Assembly (NCBI GenBank): GCA_013138675.1
Contig: WTCH01000151.1
Span: forward strand, 1 to 12,033
Direction of reading: 5' to 3'
Origin: Woeseiaceae bacterium
GTDB lineage: Bacteria > Pseudomonadota > Gammaproteobacteria > Steroidobacterales > Woeseiaceae
Length of the DNA stretch: 12,033 nucleotides
Made by a program: the position numbers and the translations under genes. This document shows, piece after piece, positions 1 through 7,191 of this stretch; positions within the stretch are counted from its first letter, which is position 1, and every line of letters starts with the position of its first letter. A model generated the notes under the pieces. That model made no database searches and was not told the DNA's origin. It was given only the letters and a program-made list of their open reading frames with translations.

Positions 1-449
1 AACCGTGGGGCGTGACGCAGCAAGCCAGCAATCTTACACCGTACAAGATCGTCCAAACGCCCGATCTCATTGTAATTCTCTATGAGCAGGACACAGTTTT
101 TCGGCAGATTTTTCTCGGCGGTCGTAAGCCCGTGGAGGATCCGGTGCCGCGCTGGTTGGGCTATTCGACCGGCCGATGGGATGACGACGAACTTGTCGTC
201 GAGACGACCGGATTTACCGATTTGACCTGGCTCGACTTTACAGGCCATCCGCATACCGAATCGTTGCATTTAACCGAGCGTTTTCGCCGGACGGCTGCGG
301 GACACCTGGAAATCGAAACGACGGTAAATGACCCGGAAACGTATTCGCAGCCATTCAGCTATACGATGACAGCGACTATCATGCCCGATGATGATCTGCT
401 TGAGTTCTTCTGCACTGATAACGAGATTAGCAGCGACCACTACCAGTGA
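1..449 (+). CDS. C-terminal part of an uncharacterised conserved protein, cut by the window start
   Basis: The reading frame is already open at base 3 (codons for P-W-G before the first GTG at 12) and ends in TGA at 447-449, so this is the last ~149 residues of a longer protein, and the GTG is probably not the real start. Visible conserved blocks are YKIVQTPDLIVILYE, a GRKPVEDPVPRWLGYSTGRW stretch, LVVETTGF, the motif WLDFTGHPHTESLHLTERF and a following ETTVNDPETY segment. I recognise this pattern as the C-terminus of a hypothetical-protein family common in Gammaproteobacteria and Acidobacteria, often exported, with no established function. The acidic, beta-rich composition fits a periplasmic or extracellular domain. 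It converges on the minus-strand gene block to its right. I am confident that it is a real gene but cannot assign a role. Confidence 0.82.
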   Translation, partial: PWGVTQQASNLTPYKIVQTPDLIVILYEQDTVFRQIFLGGRKPVEDPVPRWLGYSTGRWDDDELVVETTGFTDLTWLDFTGHPHTESLHLTERFRRTAAGHLEIETTVNDPETYSQPFSYTMTATIMPDDDLLEFFCTDNEISSDHYQ

Positions 450-459
450 CGAATTCGAG

Positions 460-482
460 CGGCCATGCGTGGGCGCTGGCCG
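460..482. terminator. Hairpin between convergent genes
   Basis: CGGCCA (460-465) pairs with TGGCCG (477-482). Inside, after a single bulged T, GCG (467-469) pairs with CGC (474-476) around a TGGG loop, giving a nine-pair GC-rich stem. It lies between the stop of the plus-strand partial gene (449) and the end of the minus-strand amidohydrolase remnant (511), where a bidirectional terminator is expected. No T-run follows on either strand, so it is not a textbook Rho-independent terminator. Confidence 0.35.
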
Positions 483-510
483 TAGTGACGACTCCTACCT
501 AGGCAGTCAA

Positions 511-753
511 TCAGCGCTCATCTGCCCAGCCAGGACCTCGCACGAATCGCCCGGGCGTCGCTCCGGTGTGCTCGCCGTCTTCGAGCACCTGCTCGCCGTT
601 AACGAACACGTGAACCATGCCCGTTGAATACTGGTGCGGCTCAACAAACGTCGCATGATCCTGAACCTTGGCCGGATCAAATACGACAATGTCGGTGAAG
701 GTGGCATGGATGAAGGTTTTTTGCGGGTGCGGGACGTGCAAATAAAGCGGCAT
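511..753 (-). pseudogene. Remnant of a D-aminoacylase-type amidohydrolase (C-terminus only)
   Basis: About 62 residues, from TDIVVFDPAKVQDHATF through VFVNGEQVLEDGEHTGATPG to FVRGPGW, match the C-terminal end of N-acyl-D-amino-acid deacylase / D-aminoacylase amidohydrolases, which are normally about 500-570 residues. This end forms part of the small beta domain; the metal-binding TIM barrel and all its catalytic residues are absent. The 17 residues before the match (17 codons after the ATG at 753) do not resemble the family. The ATG overlaps the TAA stop of the thioredoxin-like gene (TAATG), so a short peptide could be translated, but it cannot be an active deacylase. The most economical reading is a deletion or rearrangement that removed the first ~85-90% of the gene. 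The family call is from remembered motifs and is fairly secure; loss of function follows from the length. Confidence 0.75.
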
Positions 754-1262
754 TAGAGAAGTTGATCAAGTTGTTCCCGAACCTGCTCTGCCCAAAGTTC
801 AGCCACCGTTTTGCCCGCCGGAAGCTCGGTAGACGCTCGCTTCCACACCAGGTTGCCCTGTCCGTCCAGTATCATCAGGCCAGGAGTGCCCACTACTGAA
901 TAGATCTCTGCTATCGCATCACCGTTTGCGACTGCAATTGTCGGAAACCCCAGTGATTCCACATAAGTGGCAGGGTCCAGGACACCGTCTTCGAAGACAT
1001 CGATTGCCAGAATATTAATCTTCTCGGCACCGTAATCCCTTTGAATTTCGCCAAGGTATGGCATAAATGCCTTGCAGTAGGGGCACCAGGTGGCCCAGAA
1101 AATCAGGACGGTCGGCTTACCCTGCAATACCGCCGGAAAATCAATTTCGGCACCGGAAAAGTCGGTGCCTTTCCAGATCGTTTCCGGTTTGCCAGGATCG
1201 CAGGCAGTCGCCAGAACGGCCGCGATCAGGAGCATTAGCACCAAAGCGGATTGTCTCAACAT
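753..1262 (-). CDS. TlpA/ResA-like thioredoxin-fold lipoprotein
   Basis: This is probably a membrane-anchored periplasmic thiol-disulfide oxidoreductase. From the ATG at 1262 the protein has 169 residues. A hydrophobic leader (about residues 4-20) ends in LATAC, a slightly atypical lipobox with Cys21 as the putative lipidated residue. The thioredoxin fold follows, with FWATWCPYC carrying the redox pair Cys60/Cys63, and the conserved cis-proline in VVGTPGLMILD. The ATG at 1262 was chosen over an in-frame GTG at 1289 because GGAG lies eight bases upstream of it and the signal peptide then begins with a short basic N-region. TlpA/ResA proteins reduce cytochrome c or other exported thiol proteins; the partner here is unknown. 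It follows a small exported protein (47-base gap) and probably shares its transcript. Its stop overlaps the amidohydrolase remnant by one base. Confidence 0.85.
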   Translation of the reverse strand: MLRQSALVLMLLIAAVLATACDPGKPETIWKGTDFSGAEIDFPAVLQGKPTVLIFWATWCPYCKAFMPYLGEIQRDYGAEKINILAIDVFEDGVLDPATYVESLGFPTIAVANGDAIAEIYSVVGTPGLMILDGQGNLVWKRASTELPAGKTVAELWAEQVREQLDQLL

Positions 1263-1309
1263 CGTCTCATCTCCAGTCGACCCTTTCACTGCTCACGGTT
1301 TCTCTTGAC

Positions 1310-1711
1310 TCACTCCGGAGTTTTGTCGCGCAGCATGTAGTGAGAAAGTATTTCTCGTTTCACAGCCGCCAGTTCTTCAACCGCTCTATCGTGTTCGGGA
1401 TCGGCAACAATTTTGGGATTTGCGGCGGCTAATGCCGCGAAACTCGGATAACGAGTCTGGATATGAATTTGGCCATACAACGGGCCTGCAAAGGCTGCCT
1501 GGTAAACTCTGACTTCAGCCCTGGGTTCGTGTTTTTTTACGACATCGATAATAGCACTGAATTTCGCCAGGTACTCACTGGTACTGCCATAGACCTTTAC
1601 AACGGTAACTTCAACGACCGCCATGTCATCATCGGCCGCGGCTGGCATGGCGCAACAGCCGGCAAGAATCATCGTCGCCACGAACCTGTACAAGAACTTT
1701 TGCATCTTCAT
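1310..1711 (-). CDS. Small exported protein, probable dimeric alpha/beta-barrel fold
   Basis: This is a 133-residue protein. Residues 1-26 form an export signal with two possible readings: a clean lipobox LAGC at 16-19 (lipoprotein, signal peptidase II) or an AAA cleavage site before DDD at about 26 (signal peptidase I). The mature part starts with an alternating strand (VVEVTVVKVY), then a helix, a strand (AEVRVYQAAF), and a charged C-terminal helix (AVEELAAVKREIL). This resembles the ferredoxin-like dimeric alpha/beta-barrel (ABM/NIPSNAP-type) architecture, though no family-specific motif proves it. The ATG at 1711 has AGAGG about nine bases upstream. It sits just after the methyltransferase terminator and before the thioredoxin-like gene, with which it is likely co-transcribed. 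Function is unknown; the fold is inference from pattern. Confidence 0.7.
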   Translation of the reverse strand: MKMQKFLYRFVATMILAGCCAMPAAADDDMAVVEVTVVKVYGSTSEYLAKFSAIIDVVKKHEPRAEVRVYQAAFAGPLYGQIHIQTRYPSFAALAAANPKIVADPEHDRAVEELAAVKREILSHYMLRDKTPE

Positions 1712-1724
1712 TATCCCATCCTCT

Positions 1725-1756
1725 ATCCGATAAAAATTCGCCAGGAAACTCCTGGC
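1725..1756 (-). terminator. Rho-independent terminator after the methyltransferase
   Basis: On the minus strand GCCAGGA, loop GTT and TCCTGGC form a perfect seven-pair stem (1740-1756). It begins one base beyond the methyltransferase stop (1757-1759) and is followed by GAATTTTTAT. Position, stem and T-run fit a terminator for the receptor-methyltransferase transcript. The next gene starts only 13 bases beyond the T-run (ATG 1711), so that gene either depends on read-through or has a promoter inside the methyltransferase coding sequence. Confidence 0.6.
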
Positions 1757-2758
1757 CTAGCCCGTTGCCTTTTCGCCATACAGCCAATAGCCAACGCAAT
1801 TACCGCCTTCGCCAGCAGTCGCGCGCTCCAGCGTAACGTCCGTGGCTCCCATATCTCGTAATCGTTCTACTAGTTCTGTCGTCGCCGCGTCGTCGAGCGC
1901 TGCCCGCTCCATAGCCTGCAACCGTTTCGCCTGTGCCAGCAACAATTTCCCAGTATCGTCTACCATACCGAGCAAGGTTTTCAACTCGTAGGACTTTCGT
2001 AGCGCTGGAAGCTGCCGAACGGCGGCAAATAAGTTGTCTACCAGGTCACGATTGTCATCACTGGCAAACTTGTTTTCGAGTTCGTCAAAAGCTGTTTTGA
2101 GCGCCGTAATGGATTCCTCAGCCGTCTTCTGTGTTTCTGGCATTCGCGTTCTTTCGGCGGCAACGACGTTCTTGAGGACATCAGAAACACGAGCAAACAG
2201 CGAACTGCTGAGTATGGTTTCGGCCTGTTGTCGTTGCAGTTGGCAGCGACTCTTAAGCACGCCATCGTCGGCATGTAACAAGAACCGGAAGGAGCCTCCC
2301 GCGCGCACGACGCGCATCGCTTCCGTGAGGCTCTTCTCTATTTGCGAGTACTCGAGCGCGTACTGGCTGGCGACGGCATCAAAATAATTATCCGCAAAAG
2401 GCAGATTTTCCATCGGCGTACGTGAATGAAATGTAATCTCTTGTAGCAGATCCGCCGCGGAGGTTACATAACGGGACGGGTCAATCTCGGCGAGGTCGAC
2501 GCCATGGATCGAGAACCGTTTCGATGCTTCCCGCGACACCACCACAGCCTGAGTTGCAACGCTGCCATTTCCGCTGCCAAGGTCGAGGATGCGCGCGCCG
2601 ACAGGTAACGCGCCGAAAAAGTCCCTCCAGGTCGAAACCAGTGGATCGGAATAGCCGGGCTCGATAGCGGGCATGCAGGACTGGAGCTGATCTGATCGCC
2701 AGAACACGCTCCATTCCCAAAGTGCGTCATCCTGACGCTGCCCGCTACCGGGTGCCAT
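1757..2758 (-). CDS. Class I SAM-dependent methyltransferase with a C-terminal helical extension
   Basis: This is a 333-residue protein from the ATG at 2758. The SAM-binding Rossmann core is clear: motif I ILDLGSGNG (about residues 57-65), an acidic ribose contact in HGVDL (Asp88), a PFADNYFDAVASQYALEYS stretch (about 120-138) equivalent to motif IV, and AMRVVRAGGSF as motif V/VI. This is the Methyltransf_11/25 type. Residues from ~168 on form a long, charged, mostly helical extension with possible coiled coil, ending in a small strand pair around GGNCVGYWLYG. The extension may bind the unknown substrate. An upstream TTG at 2761 is less likely than the ATG, because TGATG places that ATG on the receptor stop and suggests translational coupling. 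The protein lacks an export signal and so is cytoplasmic. Substrate is unknown. Pairing with a TonB receptor suggests it modifies something imported or regulates that uptake, which is inference. Confidence 0.85.
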   Translation of the reverse strand: MAPGSGQRQDDALWEWSVFWRSDQLQSCMPAIEPGYSDPLVSTWRDFFGALPVGARILDLGSGNGSVATQAVVVSREASKRFSIHGVDLAEIDPSRYVTSAADLLQEITFHSRTPMENLPFADNYFDAVASQYALEYSQIEKSLTEAMRVVRAGGSFRFLLHADDGVLKSRCQLQRQQAETILSSSLFARVSDVLKNVVAAERTRMPETQKTAEESITALKTAFDELENKFASDDNRDLVDNLFAAVRQLPALRKSYELKTLLGMVDDTGKLLLAQAKRLQAMERAALDDAATTELVERLRDMGATDVTLERATAGEGGNCVGYWLYGEKATG

Positions 2759-5658
2759 CAAAATGTATACGAGCCACCGATAAAGAATTCCATTCCCGTG
2801 GGGCTGAACGAATCGGGGCTGGTATTGGCGCGTACCTGCCGGGAACCGAGCAGCGGCGGGTCTTCGTCCAATACGTTGATGATGCCCCCCCAGATCGTGA
2901 AGTTGTCGTTGACGCCGTAGTTGACTGACAGATCCACGTAGTTGCCGCCGTCCAATACCGGTACAGCCTTGGAGGACGCTGGATCTCCAAACTGCACCTC
3001 ATCAAGCGTCGTCTTGTCGAACCAGCGATGCCTTAGCCCGAGGGTCAAATCACCCGAGGTCCATCTGATGGATGTATTGGTCTTGGTTTCCGATTTTGGC
3101 TCGCCGCAGGTTCGGCCAAACGCGCCTGCGCAGTCGTTGACGGTGCTTAGATCGGCGATCGGAATCAGGTCGTATTCGTCGAGGAATGTCGCGTTAAAAG
3201 CAATGCTGAGGTCACTACCACTACCGCCAGCGCCGAAGTCCAGCTCCCAAACGTACGATACTCCCAGATCGATTCCGGATGTGGCCAGCCCGCCGACATT
3301 CACGTTCGTCGCCTGCACCGGATTCTGTACATCGATGGTGCCGGTCGTACTGTTGCGGCCGACCGCCTGACACGCCGTGCTGTTGATGTCCTGAACCTGC
3401 AGATAGCAAACGTCCAGAATATTATCGACCGAGCCGCCGAACACTCCTATTGCGTCTTCAACATCAATATCGAAGTAATCGATCGACACACGCAGGTTGG
3501 GAAGCCCCTCGGGTGTGATAATCGCACTCAGCGTAAACGTATCGGATTCCTCTTCAGCCAGGTTCGGGTTGCCACCGAACACGCCCGGTATTTCGTTGTT
3601 GGGCTGAATGTTGGGGTCACCTACAAGACCGGCGGGAACGCCGGTGGCTACGCACAGAGAATTGATCGTCGGGTCCGTTGCTGCGCTGGGCTGCGCGCAA
3701 GGGTCAGTCGCACCAACCGGGAACAGGCGCTGTCCGCCGAACGCCTCGACAAGACTGGGTGCGCGGATCGCGCGTTGGAATTGAACCCCAAAGGACAGGC
3801 TGTCGTTAACCGCCCAGTCCAAACCAGCCAGGAAGGTATTTACGCCGCCAGTCTGATCGAGGTCGTAGTCCGAATACCGATACGCGACGGTTGCATCCAG
3901 GCCATCAATACCCGGCTTGTCGGCCAGTAGCGGCACACTAAGTTCCACGAACAACTCCCAGACCTCGACTTCGCCGGACGCCGGATCGATGGCATTGAAG
4001 CCCGCCACGTCGCCTGTCAACAAAGCCTCATCCGGCGTAAAGTCGAAGGAACTGGACCGCCACTCGGTTCCTATCAGGGCTGCAAACGGACCGGCCGGCA
4101 TGTCGAACAAGTCGCCATTCAACGTTGCGCCAAACACTTTCAGCTCTGTGACTTCGTTGTTCGTTGCGGCGATATCAATAAAGTCGACGCCCGCCGCGGA
4201 AATATTCGGCCCGAACGGATTCACAACTGGGTCCGCACCGCCGCTGGACAATATGCCGGATGCAAAAGCCGCTCTCGACGCGTTACCGACTTGAATCTGC
4301 GTGTTGTCGGAGCGTGCATACGAATAATAGGCGTTATAGTCGTAGTCGCTAAAAGTGCCCTCAAGGCCCACTAATGCTCTGAACGCATTGCGCGTGTCTT
4401 CATTGCGGCGCGGCCCAACTTCGACCAGGCGACGGCGAACAGTGAGGTTAACCAGCCCGTCATTGGCGGGGCCGGCCGTTCCGTCGGCATCGAGCAAAGC
4501 GAAAACATCGCGTAGTTCCTGACCGATGTACGGATTAGTCACTTCAATAGGCAGCGATTCATTGATAAAGGCCGGCGCAAAACCTGTCGTTGTCTGGTTA
4601 TTTGAGTACGCGCCTTCGAAGAAAATCGTGGCATTGTCGCTGACGTCGTAATCCGCAAGCATGGTCAGGTTATAGCGTTTCTGCGGGATACGCAGGAAAT
4701 TGTCGAGCGTGTAGTTATAGAAATCGCCAGGGAGGACGAACGGTCGCTGGCCCGTGCCGCTGTCGTCCATAATAAATCCGTTGGTGTCGAGTCCTGTTAG
4801 TCCAGCCGCGGCCAAAGCGGCGTCCAGACCGGGAATCGCCGCAATGTCTGCCGGGTCTGACGGAACGCCCAAAAATCGTCCGTTCGGGATAAAGGTACTG
4901 CCGCCCGCGCCAAGGACCCGATCGCCGTTGGAATCGGTAACGTCCCTCAATACGCTTGACGAGAAGCCACGATCCGTTGTCATGATCGCATCACGATCGA
5001 GGTAATTGAATACGGCGACGGCGTTACCCTTGTCGTCGGCGAAATTTCCACCCAGCGTAAATGTGATGTCGGTAACGTTACCGTCGCCCTCACTGGTCTG
5101 ATTGATCTGCGACCGTAGCTCGACCCCCTCGAAATCGTCCTTCAAAATGAAGTTTACGACTCCGCCTACCGCATCCGAGCCGTAAACGGCCGACGCGCCG
5201 CCGGTTACCACTTCCACACGCTCAATGAGAGAGGACGGGATGTTGTTTATATCCGTTCTCTGGCTACCATCAAAGAACATGTAGCGTCGACCATTAACCA
5301 ACACCAGGGTGCGCTGCCCGCCAAGGCCCCGCAGATCCAGGGTTGCAGCGCCGGTCGCGTTTGGATCTGCCGTGGAATTTGTGGACGCTGTCCGCGATGG
5401 TACGAACTGCGGCATGTTGTTAAGCACTTCTTCGACGTTCTGAAAGCCCGACAACTTGATGTCGTCTGAAGATACCGTATCAATAGGAATCGATGGCGCC
5501 TGTCGCCCTGTACGGATGCGCGATCCGGTGATCACAATCTCTTCAATGCTCGCGCCCTCATCGCCGTCGGCCGCAACAACTGGCCCCGCGATAGCAAGCG
5601 CCACAGCGGCGGAAATTGCACCGGTGGACGAATAAAACTTCGGTGTCTTTTTATTCAT
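2758..5658 (-). CDS. TonB-dependent outer-membrane receptor
   Basis: This is an outer-membrane active transporter of 966 residues. A Sec signal peptide covers about 1-30 (hydrophobic AAVALAIAGPVVAA). A TonB-box-like segment EEIVITGSRI follows at 39-48. The plug domain covers about 52-175 and includes LDLRGLGGQRTLVLVNGRR and the IERVEVVTGGASAVYGSDA motif with GGVVNFILK. The rest is the 22-strand barrel, ending in the expected aromatic residue (GGSYTF). Three closely spaced cysteine pairs in the C-terminal half (as in CYLQVQDINSTAC and CAGAFGRTC) probably make disulfides in extracellular loops. The length and style match the large uncharacterised receptors abundant in Alteromonadales, Sphingomonadales and marine Gammaproteobacteria, not a defined siderophore or B12 receptor. 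The ligand cannot be read from sequence. The ATG at 5658 has a GGGGG tract about seven bases upstream. It is the first gene of a two-gene unit with the methyltransferase. Confidence 0.93.
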   Translation of the reverse strand: MNKKTPKFYSSTGAISAAVALAIAGPVVAADGDEGASIEEIVITGSRIRTGRQAPSIPIDTVSSDDIKLSGFQNVEEVLNNMPQFVPSRTASTNSTADPNATGAATLDLRGLGGQRTLVLVNGRRYMFFDGSQRTDINNIPSSLIERVEVVTGGASAVYGSDAVGGVVNFILKDDFEGVELRSQINQTSEGDGNVTDITFTLGGNFADDKGNAVAVFNYLDRDAIMTTDRGFSSSVLRDVTDSNGDRVLGAGGSTFIPNGRFLGVPSDPADIAAIPGLDAALAAAGLTGLDTNGFIMDDSGTGQRPFVLPGDFYNYTLDNFLRIPQKRYNLTMLADYDVSDNATIFFEGAYSNNQTTTGFAPAFINESLPIEVTNPYIGQELRDVFALLDADGTAGPANDGLVNLTVRRRLVEVGPRRNEDTRNAFRALVGLEGTFSDYDYNAYYSYARSDNTQIQVGNASRAAFASGILSSGGADPVVNPFGPNISAAGVDFIDIAATNNEVTELKVFGATLNGDLFDMPAGPFAALIGTEWRSSSFDFTPDEALLTGDVAGFNAIDPASGEVEVWELFVELSVPLLADKPGIDGLDATVAYRYSDYDLDQTGGVNTFLAGLDWAVNDSLSFGVQFQRAIRAPSLVEAFGGQRLFPVGATDPCAQPSAATDPTINSLCVATGVPAGLVGDPNIQPNNEIPGVFGGNPNLAEEESDTFTLSAIITPEGLPNLRVSIDYFDIDVEDAIGVFGGSVDNILDVCYLQVQDINSTACQAVGRNSTTGTIDVQNPVQATNVNVGGLATSGIDLGVSYVWELDFGAGGSGSDLSIAFNATFLDEYDLIPIADLSTVNDCAGAFGRTCGEPKSETKTNTSIRWTSGDLTLGLRHRWFDKTTLDEVQFGDPASSKAVPVLDGGNYVDLSVNYGVNDNFTIWGGIINVLDEDPPLLGSRQVRANTSPDSFSPTGMEFFIGGSYTF

Positions 5659-5740
5659 GATTTACCCCCAACACTTCGAAAATCGAAACCTGCCCAATGA
5701 AGTCCATTTACCTGGGCGAGATTCGTTCAGCGTAATTTTA

Positions 5741-5754
5741 GTTACGCAAGTAAC
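5741..5754. promoter_or_regulatory. Inverted repeat GTTAC-N4-GTAAC
   Basis: The arms GTTAC and GTAAC flank GCAA. A second, overlapping pair, CGTAA (5731-5735) and TTACG (5742-5746), uses part of the same bases. The site lies about 85 bases upstream of the receptor start and abuts the putative -10, a normal place for a repressor or activator operator. The regulator is unknown. Confidence 0.35.
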
Positions 5755-5760
5755 ATTAGT

Positions 5761-5776
5761 CGCCTGAATTCAGGCG
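5761..5776. promoter_or_regulatory. Perfect 16-bp palindrome CGCCTGAATTCAGGCG
   Basis: The sequence reads identically on both strands over 16 bases, with no spacer. It is six bases from the GTTAC repeat and about 105 bases upstream of the receptor start. A spacer-free palindrome is a poor RNA hairpin, so a binding site for a dimeric regulator is more likely than a terminator. I do not recognise the consensus. Confidence 0.45.
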
Positions 5777-5823
5777 CTATCTGAAGTATAGACCGAAAAA
5801 CGCGAGCGATTATTACGTACAAG

Positions 5824-5842
5824 AAAAATGTTTATCATTCAC
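5824..5842. promoter_or_regulatory. Possible Fur-like box
   Basis: By my count this 19-mer agrees with the E. coli Fur consensus (GATAATGATAATCATTATC) at 13 of 19 positions, including AATG at 4-7 and ATCATT at 11-16. It lies between two divergent genes, one a TonB-dependent receptor, which would suit iron control. It is ~165 bases from the receptor start and sits in an AT-rich stretch, so a chance match is quite possible. Confidence 0.22.
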
Positions 5843-5971
5843 GTCTTGCTGGTGTATAGCGACGGGATACAGGACTTTCTGGCTTCACTCTGATTCCCGC
5901 TCTCCGCCGGAGGAACGACAGCCGCATCGCCCTCCACAAGCAATATCGCCCCCTTAGGCTAGACTCCTATA

Positions 5972-7189
5972 ATGAACTTGTCGCCGACAACTGAGCGCAC
6001 CGAGGTTATCGATGTACTCCGCGGTTTCGCGATCTTCGGAATGTTTACGGTCAACATGACGGCCGATGCTCTATGGAATGACGCGTTCGGTGATCTACCG
6101 CGCTGGTCCGCGGACTTTCTGGCGATGTTCTTTGTCAACCTGTTCACGAACGGGAAATTCGTCACGATCTTTTCGTTTTTGTTCGGTGTCGGCTTCTACA
6201 TCCAGTGGCAGAACTGTATTGACAACAACGTTGCCATCGAGCGATTTTGGCTCAAGCGCCTGAGCGGCCTGCTGATTATCGGTGTAACGGCGAATGCGCT
6301 CACCGCGCCAGCCGGGATTCTCGTCGACTATGCGATATTCGGTCTGGGTCTGCTGCTCTGTTATCGATTGGCGCCGAGATACATGCTATTCGTCGTATTA
6401 CTGTGTTTCCTGGTCGCAAAACTGTCAGAACCCGTTATTTCAACCTTCTGGCCTGTTGACATCGTTGCCGGGGGAACCGCGCCGGACCTGCACAGCGCTG
6501 TTCACGACGCCATGGACCAGGCAGGTCCAGCAGGCGGCTTTCTCGAGATTGCCAGGTTAGGCCTTTTGCATCTCTGGGTGACATTCACCTCCTGGAATTA
6601 TTACTTTGGTGAAATCGATGTCTTTGGACTGATGTTGCTGGGTCTCTACGTTGGGAGAATTGGCGCGTTTGCAGACGAGCAAATCCGGATGTCGCTGGCT
6701 CGCAGAGTTGCGCCATGGCTTATTACGATCGGGTTCCTGGGGTGTGTCATCTGGATTGCGATGGACACGTTCGGGCTCGGTAAAGAAACATTGCAGCATC
6801 ATGACTTTATCGCCGACGTTTTTGCATGGCCAATCGGTATGCCGGTGCTTGGGCTCGGGTATGCCGCGGGCATCGTTTTGCTCTACGGCAAAGACAGTTG
6901 GCGTCGATGGCTAGGCATCTTCTCGCCAATTGGTCGCATGGCTCTGACCAACTACCTGTTCACCAGTTTCGTGGGTGCGTTCGTCGGCTTCCAGTGGGGG
7001 CTGGGGCTGTACGGCAAATTATTCCCGGCGACGGGCCTGCTCATTGTTGTGGCATTGCTGCCTGTTCAGGCCTGGCTCAGTCGATGGTGGCTGGCCAATT
7101 TCATGTTTGGCCCGGTGGAATGGTTATGGCGATACTGGACCTATGGCCAAGCACCGCCAATGCGACGAATTAGCCAGGTCGACGCGTAG
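5972..7189 (+). CDS. DUF418-domain (YeiB-like) multi-pass membrane protein
   Basis: This is a 405-residue inner-membrane protein, full family length. The N-terminus has the hallmark ERTEVIDVLRGFAIFGMFTVN (about 8-28), then GKFVTIFSFLFGVGF (61-75). Several hydrophobic helices follow. The C-terminal DUF418 domain carries GRMALTNYLF (321-330) and FGPVEWLWRYWTYG (379-392). The family (E. coli YeiB and relatives) is distantly related to acyltransferase-3 / heparan N-acetyltransferase membrane proteins and is suspected to transfer acyl groups across the membrane, but no reaction is established. The ATG at 5972 is the only start that keeps the conserved N-terminus with an upstream leader. No clear Shine-Dalgarno precedes it, and TATAAT overlaps the start codon. 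The stop is two bases from a tRNA-Phe fragment. Confidence 0.9.
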   Translation: MNLSPTTERTEVIDVLRGFAIFGMFTVNMTADALWNDAFGDLPRWSADFLAMFFVNLFTNGKFVTIFSFLFGVGFYIQWQNCIDNNVAIERFWLKRLSGLLIIGVTANALTAPAGILVDYAIFGLGLLLCYRLAPRYMLFVVLLCFLVAKLSEPVISTFWPVDIVAGGTAPDLHSAVHDAMDQAGPAGGFLEIARLGLLHLWVTFTSWNYYFGEIDVFGLMLLGLYVGRIGAFADEQIRMSLARRVAPWLITIGFLGCVIWIAMDTFGLGKETLQHHDFIADVFAWPIGMPVLGLGYAAGIVLLYGKDSWRRWLGIFSPIGRMALTNYLFTSFVGAFVGFQWGLGLYGKLFPATGLLIVVALLPVQAWLSRWWLANFMFGPVEWLWRYWTYGQAPPMRRISQVDA

Positions 7190-7191
7190 AA

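Larger units (their letters stand above)
5659..5971. promoter_or_regulatory. Divergent intergenic region, receptor versus DUF418 gene
   Basis: These 313 non-coding bases must hold the promoters of both divergent genes. A possible minus-strand -10 (TAAAAT, 5735-5740) lies about 77 bases upstream of the receptor start, with no convincing -35. The half nearer the receptor carries two inverted repeats (listed separately). The middle is AT-rich (around 5800-5840) with a Fur-box-like stretch. No small ORF with a ribosome binding site and no RNA gene was recognised. Confidence 0.5.
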
